The notes beneath the pieces were generated by a model. That model was not told the DNA's origin and made no database searches. It worked only from the letters and a program-made list of their open reading frames with translations. A stretch of 64,000 bases of DNA, from contig DATFOC010000058.1 in NCBI GenBank assembly GCA_035265935.1, positions 37,021 through 101,020 on the forward strand, read 5' to 3'. Below, in pieces: positions 48,282-56,334 of the stretch; within the stretch, counting starts at the first letter, position 1, and every line of letters starts with the position of its first letter. The DNA comes from JACDAN01 sp035265935. GTDB taxonomy: Bacteria; Actinomycetota; Thermoleophilia; Gaiellales; Gaiellaceae. The position numbers were made by a program, and so were the translations under genes.

Positions 48282-48895
48282 ATAGGACGCCGTTCACGCG
48301 GAGTGCCTCGGGCGTGCAATCCACGACCGTCTCAACGGCTCGTCGTAGACGACGACCGCCCCGACGAGGTTAGCCCGCTCGCCGAGCAGGTTCTGGAGTC
48401 CCATGCACGCTCCATGCACCGAGCCGGCCGGTCCACGCCGCTTTCGCTTCCTCGTAGAGCAGGTTCAGGTCGTCGTTCTGAGACAGTGAGGCGTAGACCA
48501 GGAAGGAAGCGGCCCGGCCGGTGGCCACCATGTCGAGGTTGAAGGTCCGCCGAGCCGGGTCGTTTTCGGCGGCAGGTGGTCGCCGCGGGTGCTGGCGCAA
48601 GGGGCGAGGTAGGCGAGCATGTGCTCGTACCGGTCGATCACTTCACCGGTGGGGATCGTGGCGACCGAGCGTTGGCTGCCGTCCAGCCGGGCGAGGCGAT
48701 TCATCAGGAGCAGGTCGAACTGGAGCGATGCCCTTCCCTCGCCGTGATGTGCCAAGGCGCTGCGTTTCCGTCAAGGCGATCGATCAGGTAGTCGCGAAAC
48801 CCGTCAGGGATCCGAGAATAGAAGCCGTTCAGTAACCGCCGCCCACACTCTTCGAGCTTAGGTTGCACATCTTCCGGCACGACGGTGATCGTCAC
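48282..48895 (-). pseudogene. decayed gene ending in a metalloprotease-like tail
   Basis: Reading from 48895, fragments in different frames join in order: ITVVPEDVQPKLEECGRRLL and DYLIDRLDGNAAPWHI, then LQFDLLLMNRLARLDGSQRS with DRYEHMLAYLAP, then FNLDMVATGRAASFLVYASL with LYEEAKAAW, then GLQNLLGERANLVGAVVVYDEP (shown in two parts: GLQNLLGERANLV, GAVVVYDEP), then CTPEALRVNGVL. At least four frameshifts are needed. The last two pieces resemble the C-terminus of the neighbouring metalloprotease (ARADFVGAIVTYDEP, YAPYTLMVNGVT), suggesting a common C-terminal module. Confidence 0.55.
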
Positions 48896-49001
48896 GCGAC
48901 GCCGACCTCCTGTTGCGGGTCGGCGCCGATCGGAACGCTGATTGATGTGCCGGTTCGGTCGGGCCGGGCACCGTCGAACGCGAGGACCGAAGAGAGGCTA
49001 T

Positions 49002-49721
49002 TCAGGCCCTCTCGAGGCGACGATCGCTGACGATCAATGCGACGCTCGCCGTAAACATCCACGCTAGGAATGCGACGAACGCAAGGAGACCGAGGATCTC
49101 GGCATCGCCAAGCGTTCCTACGACGCCGTTGACCAGCAACAAGAGCGCGATCGCCCCGCCGCTGCCGGCCAGCCAGCCACCGGTCAACCGGGAGTTCAGC
49201 GCCGCGATGGCACCAGCGGCAACAAACACTGCGGCTGGAAAATTGGAGAGCGTGTAAGCGGCGTCGGCGAGATTCCAGAGCGTCGCTGCGTCGCCGAGCG
49301 GCGGGCTCGCTGGGGGAACCCCCCTCGCGCCTCCGAACTGTTCGGCAAGCGCGAACCAGCCGGTGATTCCAACGAGATACAGTGCGACCGTCGCTCCGGC
49401 AGAGGCGAGGATGACTCCGCCGTACCGCAGGCCTGCTTCCGCCTCCGCGGCTCGCGTCGCAGACGCGAGCGTCGCCGCGAACCAGAGCAGAAGGGCGGTT
49501 GCAAGACCGAAGAGCAACGCCTGCCACCGAACGCGATCGTCGTGCGCAGCGAAATACCCGAGGATGGACGGGAGGGAACCCGTATCCTCGGGCCCTTGCG
49601 CGATGAGGAATGCGAGCATCGCCAGGACGGCGGATCCGGCACCTGAAGCGGCGGCGAGGGGCCCCCACCGCATACCTGTCACCCCTGTTCGCTCGGCTAC
49701 CACCAGCGCCTCCTTCCTCAT
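49002..49721 (-). CDS. six-TM membrane protein, DUF4386-like
   Basis: 239 residues from the ATG at 49721 (RKEALVVAERTGVTG); an ATG at 49673 is an alternative and gives a start closer to the first helix. About six hydrophobic helices are visible, with WFALAEQFGGARGVPPASPP in an extracellular loop. Overall layout resembles DUF4386 family membrane proteins of unknown function. High GC3 and an intact frame contrast with the surrounding remnants. Confidence 0.65.
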   Translation of the reverse strand: MRKEALVVAERTGVTGMRWGPLAAASGAGSAVLAMLAFLIAQGPEDTGSLPSILGYFAAHDDRVRWQALLFGLATALLLWFAATLASATRAAEAEAGLRYGGVILASAGATVALYLVGITGWFALAEQFGGARGVPPASPPLGDAATLWNLADAAYTLSNFPAAVFVAAGAIAALNSRLTGGWLAGSGGAIALLLLVNGVVGTLGDAEILGLLAFVAFLAWMFTASVALIVSDRRLERA

Positions 49722-49863
49722 CGAAGACCGAGAAGCAACGCGTCCATCGTCGCACGCACGTCCGCCGCACTCTAATGCCCGCGGTCGCGCCTCAACCCGT
49801 AGACGATCTCGGCGCCGAGGCGGCATATGACCTCCGACACTACGACGGTAGGCCAGGAGTCAA

Positions 49864-49983
49864 GGGGTCGCTCTGGCCGCGGCTGTCGCGGCCGGGGCAC
49901 GCCTCTTCAACGACCAGGCGCGGCGGCTGGTCGGCGTGATCGTTCCGGATCGCGACTACGCGAGCGTTCTCCGACCTAGGTAG
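49864..49983 (+). pseudogene. C-terminal remnant of an unknown protein
   Basis: A 39-codon high-GC3 stretch reads GVALAAAVAAGARLFNDQAR and RLVGVIVPDRDYASVLRPR, then a stop. It looks like the end of an oxidoreductase or decarboxylase-like protein but is too short to assign. No start or upstream domain remains. Confidence 0.35.
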
Positions 49984-50295
49984 AGCGGGTCACCGACGTT
50001 CCAGGAGGTGCCCGAAGCGCTCTCCTCGGATTCGAGAGGAGACCCGGCGGCGAGGTCCTTGACGGTGCTCGAGACGAACACCTCGCCCTTGCCGGCAAGC
50101 GCCGCCACTCGAGCCGCGAGGTGGACAGCGATGCCACGCACGGCGCCGTCCACGCGTTCCACCTCGCCTGTATGAACGCCAGCCCGCACGTGGAACCCCA
50201 GCTCGCGCCCTGCGTCCTCGATCGCCGTCGCGCACCGGATGGCTCGCGTCGGCCCGTCGAAGATCGCGGAGCATGCCGTCGCCCGCTCGGTCGAA
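49956..50295 (-). pseudogene. fragment of a class III adenylate/guanylate cyclase domain
   Basis: The minus strand reads FDGPTRAIRCATAIEDAG, LGFHVRAGVHTGEVERVDGA and VRGIAVHLAARVAALAGKGE then VFVSSTVKDLAAGS, the second half of a class III nucleotide cyclase catalytic domain as found in actinobacterial multi-domain regulators. The first half, with its metal-binding Asp, is missing: a GDGML piece just upstream is out of frame. The tail after AAGS is also degraded. Confidence 0.7.
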
Positions 50296-50460
50296 CTGCT
50301 CGAGGAAGGCTGGGCAGGTAGTCCCGGCGAGCGGTACCGCTTCCAGATTCCGCCCGGCGTCCGCATCACTACGACGGAGCTGGAGCCGAAAGACGCCGCA
50401 GACCTGGCCGGTGCCTTAGCGACGGCGCTCCAGTCGCCCCAAGCGACCTATGCGGCGTGA
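50239..50460 (+). pseudogene. C-terminal remnant, aminotransferase- or MocR-like
   Basis: The plus strand reads ARSVELLEEGWAGSPGERYR and FQIPPGVRITTTELEPKDAA then DLAGALATAL, resembling the C-terminus of PLP-dependent aminotransferase-type proteins (GVRI-x-T-x-x-L-x-x-x-x-A). Its first codons overlap the cyclase fragment on the other strand, marking a junction between two broken genes at about 50240-50300. The identification is tentative. Confidence 0.35.
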
Positions 50461-50508
50461 AGCCGAGCGATTGACACGCCTTCATCCGAGAGAGAGGATC
50501 GCGTTGAC

Positions 50509-51708
50509 ATGAGGCGACGCACCCCCGTCGGCACGATCCTGCTAGTCGTCGTCTGCTGCCTCCCGGCGGGCGCGCTCGGGCTCGCCAGCAGCCCAGCAGC
50601 CGCGCCACCACCATCGGCGATCGACAAGCGCGAAGCCAGAGGGCTGCTCGGCCTCGTGGGCATGGATCACGTCGGGATCACCGTCCCGGACATCGACGAG
50701 GCCGTCGCGTGGTTCGAGAACGTCATGGGGTGCAGCGGTCCACTGACGTTCGGCCCATTCAGCGACCCGACCGGAACGTTCATGCAGGACCTCCTCGGCG
50801 TGCATCCGCGCGCCGTCATCGAACAGATCACGATGGTCCGCTGCGGCCGCAGCGCCAACATCGAGCTCTTCGAATACGACGCCCCGGACCAGAACCGGAC
50901 ATTTCCGAGGAACTCCGACTGGGCCGGCCACCACATTGCCTTCTACGTCAGGGACATCGATGCCGCCGTCGCCCACATGCAGTCGAAAGGCGTCCAGAAG
51001 TTCCTCGGCCCGCTCCCGGTGACCGACGGTCCGGCCGCCGGCCAGACGATCAACTACTTCCGCGCGCCATTCGGGACGTACATCGAGCTGATCAGCTACC
51101 CGCAGGGGATGGCGTACGAAGCGGATCCCGGCAGGCCGCTCTGGTCTCCGAAACGGAATGGACTCGGCTCCGCCAGCACTTCCGTCCCCGGTCTGCTTGG
51201 CATGGACCACGTCGGCATCACCGTTCCGGTCCTGGCCGAAGCGGTCGCGTGGTTCGAGGACGTCCTTGGCTGTAGCTCGCCGCTTGCGTTCGGGCCCTTC
51301 AGCGACCCGACCGGGACGTTCATCCAGGACCTGCTCGACGTGCATCCACGTGCCGTCGTCGAGCGCATCGAGCTTGTCCGCTGTGGCAACGGACCGAGCA
51401 TCGAGCTTTTTCAATACTCCTCGCCGGACCAGGTGCGGTCGTTCCGAAAGAACTCCGACTTTGGCGGCAAGCACATCGCCTTCTACGTCCGTCATATCGA
51501 CAAGGCGGTCGCCCACATGCAGTCGAGAGGAGTCGAGAAGCTGCTTGGGCCGCTCTCGGTAACGGACGGTCCGGCCGCCGGCCAGACGATCAACTACTTC
51601 CGCGCGCCTTTCGGGACGTACATCGAACTCATCAGCTACCCGCACGGGATGGCGTACGAGGCGACCGCGACGTCACCGCTCTGGGATCCGCGCGACAACC
51701 GTCCGTAA
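50509..51708 (+). CDS. secreted tandem glyoxalase/VOC-fold protein
   Basis: 399 residues. A signal peptide (TILLVVVCCLPAGALGLASS) precedes two nearly identical VOC domains, about residues 45-210 and 225-390. Each has the four positions used for metal: MDHVGITVP (His), ANIELFEYD or PSIELFQYS (Glu), GHHIAFYV or GKHIAFYV (His) and TYIELISYP (Glu). The domains share long identical blocks such as VTDGPAAGQTINYFRAPFGT, so the duplication is recent or maintained. Export of a glyoxalase-like enzyme is unusual; the ligand is unknown. GAGAGAGG precedes the ATG, and it is one of the few intact genes in this stretch. Confidence 0.82.
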   Translation: MRRRTPVGTILLVVVCCLPAGALGLASSPAAAPPPSAIDKREARGLLGLVGMDHVGITVPDIDEAVAWFENVMGCSGPLTFGPFSDPTGTFMQDLLGVHPRAVIEQITMVRCGRSANIELFEYDAPDQNRTFPRNSDWAGHHIAFYVRDIDAAVAHMQSKGVQKFLGPLPVTDGPAAGQTINYFRAPFGTYIELISYPQGMAYEADPGRPLWSPKRNGLGSASTSVPGLLGMDHVGITVPVLAEAVAWFEDVLGCSSPLAFGPFSDPTGTFIQDLLDVHPRAVVERIELVRCGNGPSIELFQYSSPDQVRSFRKNSDFGGKHIAFYVRHIDKAVAHMQSRGVEKLLGPLSVTDGPAAGQTINYFRAPFGTYIELISYPHGMAYEATATSPLWDPRDNRP

Positions 51709-51788
51709 GGCGAACGGGGTTCATCTTGGACCCTGAAAAAAGGATTACGAGCTCTTCATGGACCCGCGAGTACCGCAGTGGTGACCCC

Positions 51789-52061
51789 TCAGTCCACCAA
51801 CGACAGAGCGCGGGCGATGGCGGGACCGTTGTTGAGGACCGCTATCGAATGGGCCGCGTAGAGCCCATGCGTTCTCCCTTCAGCGTGCATTCCAGAAAGG
51901 CGAGCGAACTTTCGCTGCTCGCGCTCCTGTTCCCAAGCCTCCACCTATCGCCGAAGGAGGTCGATCTCGATCGTCCTCGATCTTCGTTCGAGTGCCGTGA
52001 AGCAAAGCGAAACCACCGCGACCACGAGCGCCCCTATCGCTACGAGGTTGCCTACGTCCAT
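51789..52061 (-). pseudogene. small membrane protein gene interrupted by a nonsense codon
   Basis: From an ATG at 52061 the frame encodes a single membrane helix (NLVAIGALVVAVVSLCFTAL) and ERRSRTIEIDLLRR, then TAG at 51947-51945, and continues in the same frame as VEAWEQEREQRKFARLSGMH to a stop at 51789. CAG-to-TAG would explain the interruption. The remaining 52 codons are amphipathic and plausible. Otherwise the DNA from 51709 to 52105 shows no gene. Confidence 0.5.
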
Positions 52062-52105
52062 CGCGTATGGGCCGGGATTGGGCCACGCCGACTCTCTGTT
52101 TTCAA

Positions 52106-52180
52106 TCGGGGCGCCGAGATTTGAACTCGGGACCTCTAGTCCCCCAGACTAGCGCGCTAACCAGGCTGCGCCACGCCCCG
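52106..52180 (-). tRNA. tRNA-Pro (anticodon GGG)
   Basis: The minus strand gives a full cloverleaf of 75 bases. The acceptor stem is CGGGGCG/CGCCCCG with discriminator A. The D arm contains GCGCAGCCTGGTTAGCGC. The anticodon stem CTAGT/ACTAG encloses CTGGGGG with anticodon GGG. The T arm is CCGAG-TTCAAAT-CTCGG. A first-pair C-G is typical of tRNA-Pro. CCA is not encoded. The prolyl-tRNA synthetase gene begins its 3' end 1.3 kb away on the same strand. Confidence 0.96.
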
Positions 52181-52427
52181 TAACGCTGAACACGATAACA
52201 AGCAGGTACTCGACCCATTGCGCCCGCCTTTCCCCTACTACCCCCGAGTCGTCGTGCCACTTCTTGCCGGTCTGTTGTCGTACCAGGACGACACTGCGCA
52301 GCGCGAGTGCGAGCTAACCGCCGCCCCGCGAAGCACTCAGCCCACGCTTATGGCGTGCTCGGCCGCGCCTCCGCGCCGGCCAATCCACGCCCCGCCGTGA
52401 AGCACGCTGAGGGCGCCCGGTCAGGCC

Positions 52428-52789
52428 ATGGTTGATGGTGGCGTGGAGGTCGAAGACGCGACGCGTCGGACACGGCTCGCGACCGAGCGCACCTACCTCG
52501 CGTGGTGGCGAAGCGGGCTGACGGCACTCGCGGTCGGCCTCGCCGCCGGCAAGCTCGTCCCGGAGCTCTCGGCCGGCGCGTCCTGGCCGTACGAGCTGCT
52601 CGGCGCCGGCTATTCGCTGCTCGGCATCGCGTTCATCTTCTACGGCATCGCCGGCAGCACGCGGTCGAGACTGCCCTACGGCTGGGCGAGTGGGCGCCGC
52701 TCGACGCGCGAGTCGCGGCAGGCCTGACGGCTACTGGCATCACGCTCGGAGCGGCGACGGTCGTTGTGGTGCTCTTCGCGGGCTCCTAG
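52428..52789 (+). pseudogene. DUF202 (YidH-type) membrane protein, frameshifted
   Basis: Frame 1 reads RTRLATERTYLAWWRSGLTA, LAVGLAAGKLVPELSAG and LLGAGYSLLGIAFIFYGIA, the DUF202 signature with three membrane helices beginning. At about 52650 the correct continuation shifts frame: RQHAVETALRLGEWAPLDAR then VAAGLTATGITLGAATVVVV. A single missing base near 52650-52656 explains it. Either a recent pseudogene or a sequence error, as in the dehydrogenase at 42935. Confidence 0.7.
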
Positions 52790-53070
52790 TGAACCCTGGT
52801 TCGTTGCTCACGCGACCGACGAAAGCGCGGCTTCCTTGCAGACAAACTTTGCGGAAAGTGCGCACGATTTGCCCCCTGTAATCGCAAGCTTCCGGGCGCC
52901 TGAGCGTCTTGAATTCGGAGGCTTACATCGACCCTCCGTTGTCCACAGCCTCTCTCTGCGGAGCACTTGGAGACGGCTCGGGGACGGAAGTTGCCAGCAC
53001 CGACGATATCCACACCCCTGTGGAAAACTCCAAGGACACCCAGAAACCGCGCAAACATGAGGAAGGCAGC

Positions 53071-53232
53071 ATGAAGAAGCCGCCGGGCGAGTTCGTCAAC
53101 GCCGAGCACGAAGAGCACACGAAACGCTTTATCGAGGAGGTCAAGGGGCGCGCCAAACGTCGGCGCGAGGCGACCGATGAGGGCGCGGGTCCCCCGCCAC
53201 CGAGCGAGCGTCAGCGCTCGAGGCGCCGGTAG
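53071..53232 (+). CDS. small charged hypothetical protein
   Basis: 53 residues from an ATG with GAGGAAGG upstream: KKPPGEFVNAEHEEHTKRFI then EEVKGRAKRRREA, followed by a Pro/Arg tail. It is very rich in Glu, Lys and Arg, with no membrane segment. The last 22 bases overlap the convergent xre gene. The 280 bases before it have no gene; they hold one TTGTCCACA and one CTGTGGAAAA (DnaA-box-like) without clustering. Confidence 0.45.
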   Translation: MKKPPGEFVNAEHEEHTKRFIEEVKGRAKRRREATDEGAGPPPPSERQRSRRR

Positions 53233-53510
53233 AGCCGGTCGATCAGCTCGGGCATCTGCTCGAGCTTCTGAGTGATCAGCCTGAGCCGGTATTCCCGAAA
53301 GTGCTCGGGCTCGACGCCCAGCGCCTTCGACAGTTTCCGGACGATCTCGTCCGACGGCACCGGCCGGTTCCCGTGCACGAGGTGGTTCAGGTACCCGGCC
53401 GAGAGGTTCGTCTGGTCCGCGAGCGCACGGTAGGTCACGCCCTTCTCCTGCATCAGCCGCTCGAGCGTCGGCCCGAACGGCTCCGTGCTGAATCTCCGGC
53501 GGCGGGCCAA
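53211..53510 (-). CDS. XRE-family helix-turn-helix regulator
   Basis: 99 residues from TTG. After a basic start (ARRRRFSTEPFGPTLERLM) comes a standard Cro/C1 helix-turn-helix: GVTYRALADQTNLSAGYLNH then LVHGNRPVPSDEIVRKLSKA and LGVEPEHFREYR. The C-terminal 25 residues form an amphipathic helix (ITQKLEQMPELIDRLYRRL), probably for dimerisation. It follows proS by 14 bases on the same strand. The regulated gene is unknown. Confidence 0.85.
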   Translation of the reverse strand: MARRRRFSTEPFGPTLERLMQEKGVTYRALADQTNLSAGYLNHLVHGNRPVPSDEIVRKLSKALGVEPEHFREYRLRLITQKLEQMPELIDRLYRRLER

Positions 53511-53524
53511 GGTCGTATTACTAC

Positions 53525-55177
53525 CTAGTTTCCAACCTCGGCGACGGGTACGCGCCGCTCCTCACCGGTGGCTCTGTCTCGGACGTCCACGGCGCCATCT
53601 TCCAGTGTCTTCTTGCCGACCGTGAAGCGCGTTGGGCAGCCGATCAGATCTGCGTCGGCGAACTTCTCGCCGGCGCGTTCGTCGCGGTCGTCCAGCAGCA
53701 CGTCCCAGCCGGCGGTCGAGAGCGCGACGGCCACCTCTTCCCCGCGCTCTTCCAGGCCGGGCAGGACGACGATGTGCGCGTCGTACGGCGCGACGGAGCG
53801 CGGCCAGACGATCCCGCGCTCGTCGTGGTGCTGCTCGACGATCGCCGCGATCGTCCGGGCCGGCCCGATTCCGTAGCTGCCCATGACGATTGCCTTCTCC
53901 TGCCCGTCCTCGTCGAGGAACCTCGCGCCGAGCGCGTCGGAGTGGAACGTGCCGAGCTTGAAGATGTGACCGACCTCGATCGCCGGTTGCACGACGAGGC
54001 GGCCACCGCACTCGGGACAGGCGTCGCCCTCCCGCGCCTGGCGGATATCCGCGAACGTCGGCTCGAAGTCGCGCCCGGCCTCGACGCCCCGCAGGTGCCA
54101 GCCGTCGCGGTTCGCGCCGGCGACGAACTGGCCCTCGCGCAGCGCCTCGTCCGCGATCACATCGAAGTCCGCGCCGACCGGCCCGAGGGAGCCCCCGCCC
54201 GCGCCGAATTCAGCACGGATCTCCTCGTCCGTCGCCGGCCGGAACGACGCCTCGAACAGCGTCTCCAGCTTCTCCTCACTCAGCCGATCGTCGCCGCGGA
54301 CGAGAGCGAGCACGAGCCGGTCGCCCGTGACGACGGGCATCGCCTTCGACGTCGCCGCCGCGTCGATGCCCAGGTGCTCCGCCAGCGCCTCGATCGTCGT
54401 CACCCCCGGCGTCTCGATCTCTCGCGGCGTATCGAGCCGCTCCGGCAGCTCGGGCGCACGGGGCACGCCGCGGGCCGCCTCGATGTCGGCGAAGTAGTCG
54501 CCGTTCTCGCAGCGCATGAGCTCGTTCTCGCCGGAGCCCGTCGGGGCGAGGAAGCCGGACGACTCCTTGCCGCCCATGATCCCGGACTCCGCTTCGACGA
54601 GGTACGCCTCGACGCCGCAGCGCTCGAAGATGCGCGCGTACGCCGCGGCGTGCCGCTCGAAGCTCGCGTCGAGTCCCGCCGCGTCCCGGTCGAACGAGTA
54701 CGAGTCTTTCATGATGAACTCGCGGACTCGGAGGAGGCCGCCGCGCGCGCGCGGCTCGTCGCGCTCCTTCGTCGAGAAGTGGTACCAGAGCTGCGGGAGC
54801 TGCTTGTACGACTTCAGCTCGCGCGCGTGGAAGGTCATCGTCTCCTCGTGCGACATCGGCAGGACGAAGTGGCGCCCGCTCGAGTCCTGGAGCCTGAAGA
54901 GGATCGGCAGGCTGATCCGGCCGGAAGCCTCCCATAGCTCCGCCGGCGTCAGCACCGGACAGAGCATCTCCTGACCGCCGATGGCGTCGATCTCCTCGCG
55001 TATGACCTGGACGACCTTCTGGTGGACGCGCCAGCCGAGCGGCAAGAACGTGAAGAGTCCGGCCCCGACCTGGCGGATGAAGGCGCCGCGCACGAGCAAT
55101 TTGTGCGAGGCGGCTTCGGCGTCGGCGGGCGCGTCGCGCAGCGTCGGTAGGAAGAGCTTCGAGGCGCGCGCGATCAC
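53525..55177 (-). CDS. proS: prolyl-tRNA synthetase
   Basis: A 550-residue class II synthetase of the bacterial type. Motif 1 region GAGLFTFLPLGWRVHQK, motif 2 FRLQDSSGRHFVLPMSHEET, motif 2 loop with RDEPRARGGLLRVREFIMKD and motif 3 GSYGIGPARTIAA are present, as is the INS editing insertion (about residues 225-390) and the anticodon-binding domain (450-550). It charges tRNA-Pro and edits mischarged alanine. It is the penultimate gene of the long minus-strand unit and lies 4 bases after ispG. Confidence 0.96.
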   Translation of the reverse strand: MIARASKLFLPTLRDAPADAEAASHKLLVRGAFIRQVGAGLFTFLPLGWRVHQKVVQVIREEIDAIGGQEMLCPVLTPAELWEASGRISLPILFRLQDSSGRHFVLPMSHEETMTFHARELKSYKQLPQLWYHFSTKERDEPRARGGLLRVREFIMKDSYSFDRDAAGLDASFERHAAAYARIFERCGVEAYLVEAESGIMGGKESSGFLAPTGSGENELMRCENGDYFADIEAARGVPRAPELPERLDTPREIETPGVTTIEALAEHLGIDAAATSKAMPVVTGDRLVLALVRGDDRLSEEKLETLFEASFRPATDEEIRAEFGAGGGSLGPVGADFDVIADEALREGQFVAGANRDGWHLRGVEAGRDFEPTFADIRQAREGDACPECGGRLVVQPAIEVGHIFKLGTFHSDALGARFLDEDGQEKAIVMGSYGIGPARTIAAIVEQHHDERGIVWPRSVAPYDAHIVVLPGLEERGEEVAVALSTAGWDVLLDDRDERAGEKFADADLIGCPTRFTVGKKTLEDGAVDVRDRATGEERRVPVAEVGN

Positions 55178-55181
55178 GCGA

Positions 55182-56315
55182 CTAGTCGAGCGGGACGAGG
55201 GACGCTTCGGCCATGGCCAGGGCGGCCGGCTTGGCCATCTTCAGACGCTTCGGGCGCGGCATGCCCGCGGCGATCCAGGCGTCGATCTCGTGAAAGAGCT
55301 CGTCCACGAGGATGTCCGAGGAGACCTTCTTCAGCACCCGCCCGTGCGCGTAGATGAACCCCACGTCGCGCCCGCCGGCGATCCCGAAGTCGGCATCGCC
55401 CGCCTCCCCCGGCCCATTCACGGCACAACCCATCACGGCGACCTCGAACGGCTCGGTGTAACCGCGCAACCGCTCCTCGACCACGACGGCGAGGTTCTCG
55501 ACGCCGACGTTGTCCCGCCCGCACGACGGGCAAGCGATCATCACCGGCCCGCGCTCGCGTAGGTGAAGCGCCTTCAGAATCTCCCAGGCCGTCTCGACCT
55601 CCTTGACGGGGTCGGCCGTGAGGGACACTCGAATCGTGTCGCCGATCCCGTCCGCGAGCAGCGCGCCGATGCCGACCGCACTCTTGATCGACCCGGTGTA
55701 GGGCGTCCCTGCCTCCGTGACTCCCAGGTGAAGCGGGTACGGGACACGGGCCGCGAGGATCCGGTAGGCCCGGATCATCGTCGGGACGTGCGTGGCCTTG
55801 ACCGAGATCTTGAAGTCGCGGTAGTCGAGCTTCTCGAGGAGCTCGACCTCCTCCAGAGCGGCGGCGACCAGCGCTTCCGCCTGATCCTTCTGAGCCAGCC
55901 CGAACAGATGCTTCGGCAGCGACCCCGAGTTGGCGCCGATCCGCATCGGGATCCCGGCCCGCTTGGCCGCGAGCACGACCTCGGCCACGCGTTCGGGGCC
56001 GCCGATGTTCCCCGGGTTGATCCGCACCGCCGCGACACCCGCGTCGATCGCGCGGAGCGCGAGGCTGGCGTTGAAATGGATGTCCGCGATCACCGGCAGC
56101 GGCGAGAGCCGCACGATCTTCTTCAGCGCTTCGGCGTCCTCGATCTTCGGCACCGCGCAGCGCACGACCTCGCAGCCCGCCGAGGCGAGCTCCGCGATCT
56201 GAGCCGTCGTCGCCGCCACGTCGCGGGTGGGCGTCACCGTCATCGACTGGACGACGACGGGCGCGCCCCCGCCGATCTGAACGTTGCCTACCTTGACGCT
56301 GAGCTCGGATCCCAC
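55182..56315 (-). CDS. ispG: 4-hydroxy-3-methylbut-2-en-1-yl diphosphate synthase
   Basis: 377 residues from GTG. PVVVQSMTVTPTRDVAATTA starts the TIM barrel, RINPGNIGG is conserved, and the 4Fe-4S cysteines are in ACPSCGRDNVGVENL and GCAVNGPGEAGDADFG. IspG catalyses the sixth step of the MEP pathway to IPP and DMAPP. In transcription order it follows dxr and rseP, so two MEP enzymes sit in one operon with uppS and cdsA. Confidence 0.96.
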   Translation of the reverse strand: MGSELSVKVGNVQIGGGAPVVVQSMTVTPTRDVAATTAQIAELASAGCEVVRCAVPKIEDAEALKKIVRLSPLPVIADIHFNASLALRAIDAGVAAVRINPGNIGGPERVAEVVLAAKRAGIPMRIGANSGSLPKHLFGLAQKDQAEALVAAALEEVELLEKLDYRDFKISVKATHVPTMIRAYRILAARVPYPLHLGVTEAGTPYTGSIKSAVGIGALLADGIGDTIRVSLTADPVKEVETAWEILKALHLRERGPVMIACPSCGRDNVGVENLAVVVEERLRGYTEPFEVAVMGCAVNGPGEAGDADFGIAGGRDVGFIYAHGRVLKKVSSDILVDELFHEIDAWIAAGMPRPKRLKMAKPAALAMAEASLVPLD

Positions 56316-56334
56316 GATCCGAGTCTAGCCACCC

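Noticed and set aside
51726..52124. 132-residue plus-strand ORF before tRNA-Pro
   Set aside because: Runs into the antisense of the tRNA, has non-coding composition, and the minus strand gives a more protein-like reading.
52939..53030. Replication origin suggested by TTGTCCACA and CTGTGGAAAA
   Set aside because: Only two box-like sequences, no cluster, no AT-rich region and no dnaA or dnaN nearby.
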